Positions 25,439 through 36,293 of a stretch of DNA of 64,000 bases are shown piece by piece. Under the pieces are notes generated by a model, which saw only the letters and a program-made list of their open reading frames with translations, did not search any database and was not told the origin of the DNA. The position numbers were made by a program, and so were the translations under genes. The stretch covers positions 744,001-808,000 of the forward strand of contig JAGKQI010000073.1 of NCBI GenBank assembly GCA_018806915.1, written 5' to 3'. Source of the stretch: Phytophthora colocasiae (Eukaryota > Oomycota > Peronosporomycetes > Peronosporales > Peronosporaceae). Position 1 is the stretch's first letter; the number at the start of each line of letters is the position of its first letter.

Positions 25439-25911
25439 AGCTCACACATACTCACAACCAATGCCACACAAAAACGCGCAAAATACAATGGATCGCCAAC
25501 ACACACTATCGCGTGCGCGCGCACACCCGAGACAGACAATTCACACCCGCAGCACCCTTTTCAAACACCAGATATCATCCCCCCCACTCTCAGATTCTCA
25601 CCACGCCTCACCATCAATTCCGAGCCTCTACGCATCACGCGGCTGCTCCAAAACGAGACCAGGACGCCCACAGATGCTGGACATGTCTGTGACCCTCGCT
25701 CGGGTCATCTGTATGTTGACTACACTCTGAACACAGACACTACCTGTTCCGTCGGTCCACCGCGGCGGGGATCGATCTGACTACGAATTCGGGCGGTCTG
25801 TTGGGTTTACCGTAGCGCGGGCGGCCTACATGGATGCGATAAAAGCATATGTTAGCGCGAATAACGGTGAAACACGACTCTTGCAGGGTTGAAAGGCGCG
25901 CGGGCAAAAGA

Positions 25912-25983
25912 TAGCACTTGTTGGTCTCGATCCAACGACCTTTGGGTTATGAGCCCAACACGCTTCCTCTGCGCCAAAGTGCT
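25912..25983 (-). tRNA. tRNA-iMet: initiator tRNA-Met (CAT), copy 46, next to the retrotransposon
   Basis: Intact. Terminator TTTT. The retrotransposon LTR begins 150 bp upstream of its 5' end, just past the C-run (C6) of its spacer. Confidence 0.95.
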
Positions 25984-26133
25984 AGCTCACACATACTCAC
26001 AACCAATGCCACACAAAAACGCGCAAAATACAATGGATCGCCAACACACACTATCGCGTGCGCGCGCACACCCGAGACAGACAATTCACACCCGCAGCAC
26101 CCTTTTCAAACACCAGATATCATCCCCCCACTC

Positions 26134-26554
26134 TGCAGCGGGGCTGCGTAGGTGTGCACGGCACAGAGGAAGTTTAGTTGACTCGTAGAGTCCTGCTTGC
26201 AAGGCACTAGCCTTCGGTTCTATACAAGAACCAAGTAGTCCACTAAATACGGGACTCACAGAGTCAGTGTCCCTATAACAAAGGACTAACACTAACTATG
26301 TAAAATGCAAACTGATTTTTATTGACTTTATTGCCCTAATCCTAAATGTAACGGATTTAGTATCTAACATACTAAATCCTAATCAAAATGCAACGTGAGG
26401 CTCTGAGGCCATCTACGTATCTACTCGTGTGTGCCACACCATTATGTACCCACATAAATGTATCATGAGTGTCACACACTATTATGTACCCACATAAATG
26501 TATCCACGTGTGTCACACACCAACGAGAAACATTCGTGTAACATCCCCGTTACA
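26134..26554 (-). repeat. 3' LTR of the retrotransposon (left in the window)
   Basis: 421 bp, matching 33300-33720 base for base as far as I can read. It contains a 40-bp tandem duplication (26441-26480 and 26481-26520) sharing ATTATGTACCCACATAAATG. Confidence 0.95.
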
Positions 26555-26566
26555 CTCTCCCCCACC
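26555..26566 (-). other. Polypurine tract of the retrotransposon
   Basis: Minus-strand GGTGGGGGAGAG sits directly before the 3' LTR start TGTAAC, the expected position of the plus-strand DNA primer. Confidence 0.85.
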
Positions 26567-26570
26567 AAGA

Positions 26571-26591
26571 TTCCGGATACCGTATCCGGAA
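26571..26591. repeat. 21-bp palindrome next to the polypurine tract
   Basis: TTCCGGATAC and GTATCCGGAA are perfect reverse complements around one central C. It lies 4 bp inside the purine tract in the 3' untranslated part of the element. Confidence 0.8.
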
Positions 26592-27465
26592 AGTGTAAAC
26601 ACACGACGCGATTATCGGCCGATGGCCACGGCACCTTGCCTTGCGCGGACGGCGCTGTCTCTCGTGCGTGTTACACGCCTCCGTACGCGATGCCACTTGG
26701 TACACACTTGGGCCCAATGCTTACCAAGCATAGGAGCCTACTGGCTCGAGTCAAGGGGCTCTACGGGCATGGAAAGAAGGCCACAGGTGGCGTATCTATG
26801 ATACTACTGGATCAGTGATCCACAGGGCAAGCCTTCCAAGCTACCAACGGTTCCACGAACCACACAGCAGTGGGGCCCACTCGCTTCACAGTTAATGAGA
26901 CCCTCGGATGAGCACTGTGTGCAGGGCTTGATGCCCAAGTTGTCCTTGAAGCAGGCGCAAGCGCCACTATGTGTCACAGACACTGTGTCTTGTGAATACA
27001 CGTGCTCAGCACAGTCGTAGACACGACAACGAGCACCAGACAGCTAAGCTGTCGCTCAGGAGGAGCTTACCTACCTCCTACTGCTATGCAGCATGCGGGG
27101 TCCAATGCATTGGCATCCCTGGCATCCACAGTGCCTCATGACATAGTCATACCCATTGATCGCTTCTAGCGTCAGGTGATCGGATAGAATCCGTTTCCAT
27201 CACCACTTGTCACTTATACAGAACGTCATTAAGACGGTTGTTCATCACGAACCATCTTCGCTTCATGATCGCGAAGCTCCGGGCCATAGGCCAGTGTTGT
27301 TAAAGGGTCATAGACCCTTGAAACACGCGCGCGAGGCGCATGTAGCTCTACTGCACTTGCAGTTTGAGCATTCGATGCCATGTCGACGGCACCAACGTGC
27401 TCGCTGCAAGTATTGCAGCTACGGGTCAGAGCCTGAGCTCAGCAACGACCCTGTGAACTCCCACC
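26592..27465 (-). other. 3' untranslated region of the retrotransposon
   Basis: About 0.87 kb between the pol stop codon and the palindrome. Short frames exist on both strands but none resembles a known protein. I see no envelope-like frame. Confidence 0.6.
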
Positions 27466-30400
27466 TTAGTGGGAGGTGCTTGGCACCCGGCGACTCCGTC
27501 GCACCCCCATCGGGCGGTCTGACACCGGGTGTGCCCGATCATACGCGTCAACGACGTCGGGGCAATCCTGCCGTAGTGGCACCTCAAACTCCCACGAGTT
27601 CTGTGAGTGAGGGTAACCTCGCCACTTCACCAGATACTGGTTGTGACCTTGGCGACGACGCCGCGCCATCAGGCGATCCACGTGATAGTGAAGCTCACCT
27701 TGCTCATCGAGCAGAGCAGGAGGAGGACGAGCGGTCGATGGGTTCTCGCGCTGCGAGTGTAGACGCGCTGCATTGCTTGCAGACCCGCGTCGGCTCGGTG
27801 AAGGAGCACGACCACCACGTCGGTCATCCGACCCATCGCTTAGCGACTGGTCTCGAGGAGACCTAGAGTCGCGGGGACCGGTCTGAGTCGCCTCTGGTGC
27901 TGCATCAGCGGGTCTATGACCTCGAGCATCACGTTGCTCCGGATTGACAAGACCTGTTGGTTCGGATGCAACCACCTGTGGCTCTGCCACCTGCTGCCGT
28001 GCAGCCTTCGTCCGACTCGGCGCCAGCTCCTCAGAACTCACAAGAGCAGGGTCCCGATATGGCTTAAGCAAGCCCACGTAGAACACAGGATGTGTTCGCA
28101 TACGCTTTGGCAAGTCAAGCGTGTATGCCAGGCCCTTCTTGGCCACGACCGTGAACGGTCCAATGAAGCGCGGCCGCAACTTCGTCTTGAAGACGGCTGA
28201 CACTGCGTGTGTAGGCAGGTTCTTAGCGTTTAATAAAACGTGGTCACCGACCTTGAACTCCCACATGTTGCTTCTGCCTTTGGCATCAGCTTGTTCCTTT
28301 TGAACATCTTGGCTTTCAGCCATTGCGTCACGCACACGGCGTAAGACGCTAAGCCTCATCGAGAGGAAGTCATCGACTTGCTTGCGAACAGCAAGGGGGC
28401 TGACATCAGCAAGCTCGGAGTCGAGCGACGGCACAGCCTCTCCCCCACCAAGCCCAAGGCTACCGCGTGGCGGAGTGAGCGGGACGCGCGGATGCGCAAG
28501 GCCGTTCACGTAGAACGGGGTGAAGCCTGTCGAGGCATGCACCGCGTTGTTCATTGAGAACTCAACGAGAGGGAGCATAGCGCTCCAACGCTTCGGCGTT
28601 TCAGCGCATACGCTGCGGAGGATGTCCTCTAGGACGCGGTTCACGCGTTCAGTCTGACCGTCGGTCTGCGGATGATCCGCCGTGGACATGTCCAGTCGAG
28701 TGCCAAGCACTTTGAAGACGGACGTCCAGAAGTGACCCGTGAAACGGGGGTCTCGATCCGAGACAATGGTCTCTGGCAGCCCATGCTGACGGAAGACCCG
28801 ATCGATAAAGATCGTCGCTGTACCAGCGCCATCGACGGTGTCCGGCACAGCCGCTAGGTGAGCCATCTTGCTCAGACGGTCAACGAAGACCACAACGCCC
28901 GTGTTGCCTGCCGTATCCTTCGGCAGGCCAAACACGAAGTCCATACTCATGGACTGCCAACACCCAGAGGGTACAGGCAAGCTCGCCAAAGGCGCTGCCG
29001 CATGCGGCGAGGGTTTAACCCGCTGACACGTCTCGCACGTGTGCACATATGTGCTGACCCACTTGTACATCTTCGGCCACCAGTACATGGAGCTCACCGA
29101 GCCGTAGGTCTTCTCGCGACCGAGGTGGCCGCTTGTGGGCGTGTCGTGGGCCTCATAGAGGATACGATACTTCAGGTCCTCATCGTGAGGAACCACCACA
29201 CGTGGTGGGTCATCCTGACCCGTGCTGTAGTACAGCAGACCGCCTCCCAGGCTATAGCGTTGGAGTCTCGCCTTCAGGCGTCGTGACAGAGTCACCTTTG
29301 AGTCCTTAAACTCATCGCTCCCTAGAGCTTGAAGCAGCGCGACACAAGAGTCGTCCTGAGCGTACGCTGCTCGAACCATGTCCGTCACGGACGACGTCAC
29401 CGAGGTGACATGAGATAACTCATAGTCCGGGCGACGTGATAACGCGTCAGCGAGGACGTTCTGCCTTCCAGGCTTGTACTTCACCTCGAAGTTATACTCC
29501 GCAAAGAAGGAGAGCCATCGGGCCATCCTCTGCGAGAGGTGAGGCGACTGCGTCGCTGTGCGTAGTGACGCATGATCCGTGTAGATCACAAACGGCTTGG
29601 AGCCGAGCAGGTGAACCCTGAATTTGACGAGAGCGTACTTCATCGCAAGTAGCTCCTTGTCATGAACTGGATAGTTCTTCTCAGCAGCCTTGAGCTGCCG
29701 AGACTCAAACGCAATGACGCGTTCGCGCCCGTCGGCGTCCGCTTGTAGCAAAGCACTGCCGATGGCAAAGTCCGAGGCGTCACAGACGACGATGAACGGA
29801 CGATCGGGGTCTGGCAACGCCAGTATCGGTGCCTGAAGCAGGCTATCCTTGATACGAGTGAACGCACTCTCGTGCTCAGCACGCCATACCCATTCGGCAT
29901 CCTTCTTAAGGAGATCCGACAGTGGCCGAGCCAACTCAGCGTAGTTCTCGCTGTACTTGTGCAAGTAGTTGGCCAAGCCCAGCCACTTACGCAAGTCCTT
30001 CTGGTTCAAGGGAACCGGCCAGTCCACAATGGCCTTGACTTTTGCTGGATCAGCACGAAGGCCATGCTTCCCAATGAAGCACCCTAGGAAAGGGATTTCT
30101 TCCGCGCCAAAGACGCACTTGTCCGCGTTGGCGTACAACTTGTTGGTGCGCATGCACTCGAGCACTGCTCTCACGTGTTCCACGTGTACCTCGACATCAG
30201 TCTTCCCGTGCTCCAGCACGACTGTGGACGAACACATCGTCAAAGTACGTCTGTGCGAATGCCCGTAGGGGCCTGAACAACTGCGTCACTAGACGATTGA
30301 ACGTTGCAGGCGCATTCGACAGCCCTTGGGGCATGACGAGCCACTCCCAGAGCATACCGCTCGGGGTGCTCACCGCTGTAAGCGGAATATCACTGGCTCG

Positions 30401-32409
30401 CATGAGCAGCTGATAGTAGCCATCGACTAAGTCGAGCGCACTGTACATGGTGCAACCCACCATGTTGTTCTGAAGAACATCCTTCCTAGGAATCGGCGTC
30501 TGCGCCGGAATCGTGGCAGCGTTGAGCTTGTTAAAAGCGTGAACGATACGCCACTTGCCATTCGGCTTTCTGACACAGAACGTTGGCGCGGAGTGCGGAG
30601 ACTTGCTCTCGCGCACGAGACCCGCCGCGTGCTTAGCACGGAAGAAGGCGTCAATGACGTCGCATTGCTCTTTAGGAAGAGGCCACTGCCGGGTCACGCA
30701 GTATTTAGTTCCGGGAACTAAGTCGATCTCGTGACGAACGCCTCGGTCAGGAGGCAGGCCACTCGGTGGTTCCTTTGAGACAACGTCTCCATATTCCTTC
30801 AGCAAGGAGTAGAAGGGATCCGAGGGATTCTTGAGGATCTCCGATCCACTCCTGGCGCTCAGCGCCTTCTTGACCTCGGCCAAGACGGACTCGTCAACGA
30901 GGGACGATGAGTTTAACTCCTCTTCAGGTCGAACGATGACCACCTCGGCGAGTTCGCCAGCCTTCAAGGCATCGCCAAAGTCGGCGAACGACATCTCTTC
31001 TAGCTCAAGGAGCTTGTCAACACTCGGCAGTCCGTCCAGCAGGACGCTGCCTTCGGCACCGCCGTCCACTCCATCAACCAGAGTGTATAGCTGCCCACAG
31101 CCCTCCCGTGCGTTGACACTTGACGTCACGGACGACTCAGACGCAGAGCGTCTCGCCCATAGGGCCTTACGACGTCGTCGCCTGGCCGACGAACGTCCAC
31201 TCGACGGAGTACGTACCGCTGCACAGGTAATGGCCTTGCCCGGCCCAGTGTCAGTGACACTCAGTGACTGACTCGGTCTACCGCCGACGTCACTAGACGG
31301 AGTACGTGCCGCCGCACAGGTTTCGGCCCCTTCAGGCCCAGTGTCAGTGACACTCTGCGATCCACTCGGTCGACGACCGATGCCGCTCAGCGGAGTACGT
31401 GCCGCTGCACAATCAATGACCGTAACAGGTCCAGTGTCAGAGACACTCAGCGATCGACTTGGTCCACGACCAGTATCACTCGACGGAGTACGTGCCGCCC
31501 CACAGTTCACGGCCTGGTAAGGCCCGATGCCATCGGCATCCAGTGACGGTCCATGACCGGCGTCACTCGGCGGAGTACGTGCCGCCCCACAGGGGTTACG
31601 TGAGCTTTGCCCACACGTTGACTCACTGTCAACCAGCGCTACGCGCTCAACAGGACTGCGGTCCTCGCACTCGGTGCTGTCCACCAACTCGGACACACCG
31701 ACTTCCAGCATCATAGCCGACTCGGATCGATGCTCGCGCCAATAGCGCTTCTGCTTCCTAGCAGAGGTGGGTTCATGACTCGCCAAAGCTCCACTAGGAG
31801 AGAAGTGCGTAGCACCTAAGGTCTTCGACCTCCAATCAATCCATGGCTCGTGGCGCTCCAGCCACGCCATGCCAAGGATGAGGTCGTACCTCGAATCCAG
31901 GTCCAGGACCAAGCAGCGCTCCACGCTATCGAAGTCCAAGAACTTCAGCCGCAGGTCCATGGGGACCTTGGCCACCGTGACACGGACGCCCGTCGCTAGA
32001 CGGACTGTGACTGTGTCACCTCTTCGCGCTCGAAGCGCCTCAGCATATTGCTGACTACCTTCAACGGTGGAGCGTCTGACGTAGTTGCCAGACGCCCCGA
32101 ATCGATCAACACGATCCACGGCTTCTCAAAGCCCTTCACGTCCACCTGGACGACCAGCAAGCCCTGCTTGCTCACACGTTCCGTGTTCAAGAGCACGGAG
32201 CTCTTCGGGGCTGAGCCCCAGTGCCTCTCACGCACTGCAGAACTCAGTTCTTCCCCAGTAGACCGCCCCGCGTCTACTGGGAGCCGGCGTTTCCCTGGGC
32301 AGAGCCCAAAGCGGGACCCGCGACAGGGTTGCGGCCATTTTGGCCGGCGCGCTCTTTGCGCAGAGGGCAGTTGGGCCTCAGGTGTGAGGGACTGCCGCAT
32401 GTATAGCAC
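27466..32409 (-). pseudogene. pol: pol polyprotein (protease, RT, RNase H, integrase, chromodomain), frameshifted
   Basis: The polyprotein is split over three reading segments. 32409-31996 holds the protease start with the active-site triplet DSG. A 1-nt change at the C-run 32095-32098 moves the frame to 32119-30197, which holds the rest of the protease (LILGMAWL), a linker with five 31-residue repeats, and the RT with its catalytic YFDD at 30236-30247. A second 1-nt shift near 30211-30216 moves to 30243-27466: RT connection, RNase H (about residues 148-270, ending NVLADALSRRPDYE), the integrase HHCC zinc domain (about 365-405), the catalytic core with D, D and E in MDF, SDRDPRF and TERVNRVLE (about 430-590), and a chromodomain near 850-905 (YLVKWRGYP). 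The gag stop before it may mark normal frameshifting or a further lesion. Confidence 0.93.
31195..31605 (-). repeat. Five tandem 31-residue repeats in the pol protease-RT linker
   Basis: A block of about 93 bp recurs at roughly 31205, 31298, 31391, 31484 and 31571, each encoding a degenerate CAARTPSSD...GRGPS...DTGP motif. It lies between protease and RT in the same frame. Confidence 0.85.
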
Positions 32410-33248
32410 CGGCGGGTGCTCATACGCTGCACCGCAGCTCGTAGCTCAGCTACCTCATCTTCAGCATAGCTGAGGTCCATGGGCTCAGGTCCACCGGACC
32501 CTGTGCTGCTAGCACCGACCCTCGACAACTTAAAGTTGTGTTCGGCATTCAATGCCACGCTGACAGCATCTTCGAAGCTGTGGGGGTTCTGACGGAATGT
32601 CTCCGTCCTGGCCACGCCAGCTCGTAAGCCTTCCATGAAGACGGTCACGGCGACCACCTCAGGTAGAGGGTCGGCAGCCATGCCAGCAATGAGCGTGCGC
32701 AGCTCTTGGACATAGTCCACCAGATCCTTCTTGCCCTGGCGACAAGCAAGGAAGCGTGACCGCACGCGATACGCCTGGTTAGGCGGAGCAAACACTTGCG
32801 TGAGCTTAGCCTTTAGCTCGCCCCATGTGGGAAAGGCCGCTTCCACCGACGTCCCAGACGTCAAGGCCCATTCTCGTGCTCGTCCTTCGAGCTTAGAGAT
32901 GGCAAACGCAACGCGTTGCCCCTCCAACTGGAGCATGGCGGCCCCCATGGCCATTTCGACCTCTCGGGTCCACAAAGGAGGTTCTCTCCTCATTCCCGAG
33001 GAAGGTCTTCACGCTGAGCGTGACGGGCTTAGCTCTCGGAGCAGGGGTAACCCTGTTACATTCCGCTGAATGTGCTCGACGAGAGCGTTTTCGTACGAGG
33101 CAAATGCCTCGAGGCGCGCGTTGACGGCCTCCGGCCCTTGGGACGCAAGGTGCGCCGTACCTTCCGGGCCCAGCAAGGACGTAAGCTTGTTAAGCGTGTC
33201 CCGCTGACTCGGAGTCAAGTGAGCGTATGCTTCTGGCTCCATTCTCAC
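32274..33248 (-). pseudogene. gag: gag protein with CCHC zinc knuckle, interrupted by a stop
   Basis: The frame opens at 33248, 52 bp inside the 5' LTR, with MRMEPEAYAHLTPSQRDTL. A TGA at 33009-33011 stops it, and the same frame resumes at 32993 with a retrotransposon gag (capsid) domain (WTREVEMAMG to AEHNF) and ends with a zinc knuckle, CYTCGSPSHLRPNC (CX2CX4HX4C), before the stop at 32274. Around the TGA the second frame looks more coding-like for about 15 codons, which suggests two compensating indels rather than one nonsense change. Gag would form the particle that packages the RNA. Confidence 0.88.
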
Positions 33249-33272
33249 AGAGAAACAGTCTTCAACTCAGGA

Positions 33273-33279
33273 GTTGGAT
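33273..33279 (-). other. Possible second primer contact (T-arm match)
   Basis: Minus-strand ATCCAAC is complementary to GUUGGAU, the 5' strand and loop start of the T arm of the same tRNA. It lies 5 nt beyond the primer-binding site. Ty1 and Ty3 are known to use such extra contacts; here it is only a sequence match. Confidence 0.4.
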
Positions 33280-33284
33280 TGACT

Positions 33285-33297
33285 ACAAGTGCTACCA
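33285..33297 (-). other. Primer-binding site complementary to initiator tRNA-Met
   Basis: Minus-strand TGGTAGCACTTGT begins 2 nt after the 5' LTR. It is exactly complementary to the last 13 nt of mature tRNA-iMet: CCA, discriminator A, acceptor AAGTGCT and two T-stem bases, as encoded by the surrounding array. Confidence 0.92.
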
Positions 33298-33299
33298 GA

Positions 33300-33720
33300 T
33301 GCAGCGGGGCTGCGTAGGTGTGCACGGCACAGAGGAAGTTTAGTTGACTCGTAGAGTCCTGCTTGCAAGGCACTAGCCTTCGGTTCTATACAAGAACCAA
33401 GTAGTCCACTAAATACGGGACTCACAGAGTCAGTGTCCCTATAACAAAGGACTAACACTAACTATGTAAAATGCAAACTGATTTTTATTGACTTTATTGC
33501 CCTAATCCTAAATGTAACGGATTTAGTATCTAACATACTAAATCCTAATCAAAATGCAACGTGAGGCTCTGAGGCCATCTACGTATCTACTCGTGTGTGC
33601 CACACCATTATGTACCCACATAAATGTATCATGAGTGTCACACACTATTATGTACCCACATAAATGTATCCACGTGTGTCACACACCAACGAGAAACATT
33701 CGTGTAACATCCCCGTTACA
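33300..33720 (-). repeat. 5' LTR of the retrotransposon (right in the window)
   Basis: 421 bp, the same as the left LTR on reading. It should hold the element promoter on the minus strand. The right flank CTCTCAGATTC resumes the interrupted array unit. Confidence 0.95.
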
Positions 33721-34047
33721 CACTCTCAGATTCTCACCACGCCTCACCATCAATTCCGAGCCTCTACGCATCACGCGGCTGCTCCAAAACGAGACCAGGA
33801 CGCCCACAGATGCTGGACATGTCTGTGACCCTCGCTCGGGTCATCTGTATGTTGACTACACTCTGAACACAGACACTACCTGTTCCGTCGGTCCACCGCG
33901 GCGGGGATCGATCTGACTACGAATTCGGGCGGTCTGTTGGGTTTACCGTAGCGCGGGCGGCCTACATGGATGCGATAAAAGCATATGTTAGCGCGAATAA
34001 CGGTGAAACACGACTCTTGCAGGGTTGAAAGGCGCGCGGGCAAAAGA

Positions 34048-34119
34048 TAGCACTTGTTGGTCTCGATCCAACGACCTTTGGGTTATGAGCCCAACACGCT
34101 TCCTCTGCGCCAAAGTGCT
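34048..34119 (-). tRNA. tRNA-iMet: initiator tRNA-Met (CAT), copy 47
   Basis: Intact, 328 bp from the retrotransposon edge, whose insertion lies on its 3' side. Terminator TTTT. Spacer: long GC tract, CCCGAG, C7. Confidence 0.95.
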
Positions 34120-34592
34120 AGCTCACACATACTCACAACCAATGCCACACAAAAACGCGCAAAATACAATGGATCGCCAACACACACTATCGCGTGCGCG
34201 CGCACACCCGAGACAGACAATTCACACCCGCAGCACCCTTTTCAAACACCAGATATCATCCCCCCCACTCTCAGATTCTCACCACGCCTCACCATCAATT
34301 CCGAGCCTCTACGCATCACGCGGCTGCTCCAAAACGAGACCAGGACGCCCACAGATGCTGGACATGTCTGTGACCCTCGCTCGGGTCATCTGTATGTTGA
34401 CTACACTCTGAACACAGACACTACCTGTTCCGTCGGTCCACCGCGGCGGGGATCGATCTGACTACGAATTCGGGCGGTCTGTTGGGTTTACCGTAGCGCG
34501 GGCGGCCTACATGGATGCGATAAAAGCATATGTTAGCGCGAATAACGGTGAAACACGACTCTTGCAGGGTTGAAAGGCGCGCGGGCAAAAGA

Positions 34593-34664
34593 TAGCACTT
34601 GTTGGTCTCGATCCAACGACCTTTGGGTTATGAGCCCAACACGCTTCCTCTGCGCCAAAGTGCT
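34593..34664 (-). tRNA. tRNA-iMet: initiator tRNA-Met (CAT), copy 48
   Basis: Intact. Terminator TTTT. Its 5' CA tract is one CA shorter than elsewhere (near 34727). C7. Confidence 0.95.
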
Positions 34665-35134
34665 AGCTCACACATACTCACAACCAATGCCACACAAAAA
34701 CGCGCAAAATACAATGGATCGCCAACACACTATCGCGTGCGCGCGCACACCCGAGACAGACAATTCACACCCGCAGCACCCTTTTCAAACACCAGATATC
34801 ATCCCCCCCACTCTCAGATTCTCACCACGCCTCACCATCAATTCCGAGCCTCTACGCATCACGCGGCTGCTCCAAAACGAGACCAGGACGCCCACAGATG
34901 CTGGACATGTCTGTGACCCTCGCTCGGGTCATCTGTATGTTGACTACACTCTGAACACAGACACTACCTGTTCCGTCGGTCCACCGCGGCGGGGATCGAT
35001 CTGACTACGAATTCGGGCGGTCTGTTGGGTTTACCGTAGCGCGGGCGGCCTACATGGATGCGATAAAAGCATATGTTAGCGCGAATAACGGTGAAACACG
35101 ACTCTTGCAGGGTTGAAAGGCGCGCGGGCAAAGA

Positions 35135-35206
35135 TAGCACTTGTTGGTCTCGATCCAACGACCTTTGGGTTATGAGCCCAACACGCTTCCTCTGCGCCAA
35201 AGTGCT
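35135..35206 (-). tRNA. tRNA-iMet: initiator tRNA-Met (CAT), copy 49
   Basis: Intact. Terminator TTT. Spacer: long GC tract, CCCGAG, C7. Confidence 0.94.
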
Positions 35207-35679
35207 AGCTCACACATACTCACAACCAATGCCACACAAAAACGCGCAAAATACAATGGATCGCCAACACACACTATCGCGTGCGCGCGCACACCCGAGA
35301 CAGACAATTCACACCCGCAGCACCCTTTTCAAACACCAGATATCATCCCCCCCACTCTCAGATTCTCACCACGCCTCACCATCAATTCCGAGCCTCTACG
35401 CATCACGCGGCTGCTCCAAAACGAGACCAGGACGCCCACAGATGCTGGACATGTCTGTGACCCTCGCTCGGGTCATCTGTATGTTGACTACACTCTGAAC
35501 ACAGACACTACCTGTTCCGTCGGTCCACCGCGGCGGGGATCGATCTGACTACGAATTCGGGCGGTCTGTTGGGTTTACCGTAGCGCGGGCGGCCTACATG
35601 GATGCGATAAAAGCATATGTTAGCGCGAATAACGGTGAAACACGACTCTTGCAGGGTTGAAAGGCGCGCGGGCAAAAGA

Positions 35680-35751
35680 TAGCACTTGTTGGTCTCGATC
35701 CAACGACCTTTGGGTTATGAGCCCAACACGCTTCCTCTGCGCCAAAGTGCT
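35680..35751 (-). tRNA. tRNA-iMet: initiator tRNA-Met (CAT), copy 50
   Basis: Intact. Terminator TTTT. Spacer: long GC tract, CCCGAG, C4. Confidence 0.95.
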
Positions 35752-36221
35752 AGCTCACACATACTCACAACCAATGCCACACAAAAACGCGCAAAATACA
35801 ATGGATCGCCAACACACACTATCGCGTGCGCGCGCACACCCGAGACAGACAATTCACACCCGCAGCACCCTTTTCAAACACCAGATATCATCCCCACTCT
35901 CAGATTCTCACCACGCCTCACCATCAATTCCGAGCCTCTACGCATCACGCGGCTGCTCCAAAACGAGACCAGGACGCCCACAGATGCTGGACATGTCTGT
36001 GACCCTCGCTCGGGTCATCTGTATGTTGACTACACTCTGAACACAGACACTACCTGTTCCGTCGGTCCACCGCGGCGGGGATCGATCTGACTACGAATTC
36101 GGGCGGTCTGTTGGGTTTACCGTAGCGCGGGCGGCCTACATGGATGCGATAAAAGCATATGTTAGCGCGAATAACGGTGAAACACGACTCTTGCAGGGTT
36201 GAAAGGCGCGCGGGCAAAAGA

Positions 36222-36293
36222 TAGCACTTGTTGGTCTCGATCCAACGACCTTTGGGTTATGAGCCCAACACGCTTCCTCTGCGCCAAAGTGCT
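36222..36293 (-). tRNA. tRNA-iMet: initiator tRNA-Met (CAT), copy 51
   Basis: Intact. Terminator TTTT. Spacer: long GC tract, CCCGAG, C4; same haplotype as copy 50. Confidence 0.95.

Larger units (their letters stand above)
1064..26133 (-). repeat. Tandem array of initiator tRNA-Met units, left part (46 tRNA copies)
   Basis: The unit is 539-546 bp (mean about 543) and repeats head to tail, with near-identical sequence apart from short tracts. In plus-strand order a unit has a tRNA gene on the minus strand, an 80-bp CA-rich 5' flank, a GCGCGC tract, a CCCGAG or CCGAG site, a C-run of 4-8, about 200 bp of pyrimidine-rich spacer, a GC-rich stretch with CCGCGGCGGGG, then the A-run that forms the tRNA terminator. 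The first unit is incomplete and begins near 1064 without a tRNA of its own. The part ends abruptly at 26133 where the retrotransposon LTR begins. Homogeneity points to concerted evolution by unequal exchange or gene conversion. Reading frames of 70-170 codons recur in it but run across the tRNA and often use TTG starts, so they are not annotated. Confidence 0.97.
26134..33720 (-). mobile_element. Ty3/gypsy chromovirus-type LTR retrotransposon (7.6 kb), coding capacity broken
   Basis: Two direct 421-bp LTRs bound the element. In its own orientation (minus) it begins TGTAACGGGG and each LTR ends CCCCGCTGCA. A primer-binding site lies 2 bp after the 5' LTR and a purine tract abuts the 3' LTR. 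Internal order is gag, protease, reverse transcriptase, RNase H, integrase, chromodomain, the Ty3/gypsy order with the C-terminal chromodomain typical of chromoviruses. It interrupts one array unit: joining the flanks restores a standard unit if a 3-bp CTC duplication is removed, and the outer 5 bp (CACTC versus CTCTC) differ at one place. The LTRs look identical on reading, implying a recent insertion, while gag has a stop and pol has at least two frameshifts. It was probably mobilised in trans, unless the indels are sequence errors. Confidence 0.95.

Noticed and set aside
26804..27001. Cysteine-containing 65-codon frame in the 3' region of the retrotransposon
   Set aside because: Considered as a small extra gene, but no domain, no conserved motif and no signal peptide.
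27207..27866. 219-codon plus-strand frame
   Set aside because: It lies mostly opposite the C-terminal part of pol, whose integrase-chromodomain content is clear; composition shadow.
30831..32473. Several plus-strand frames of 60-146 codons opposite pol and gag
   Set aside because: Antisense shadows of the retrotransposon coding sequence.
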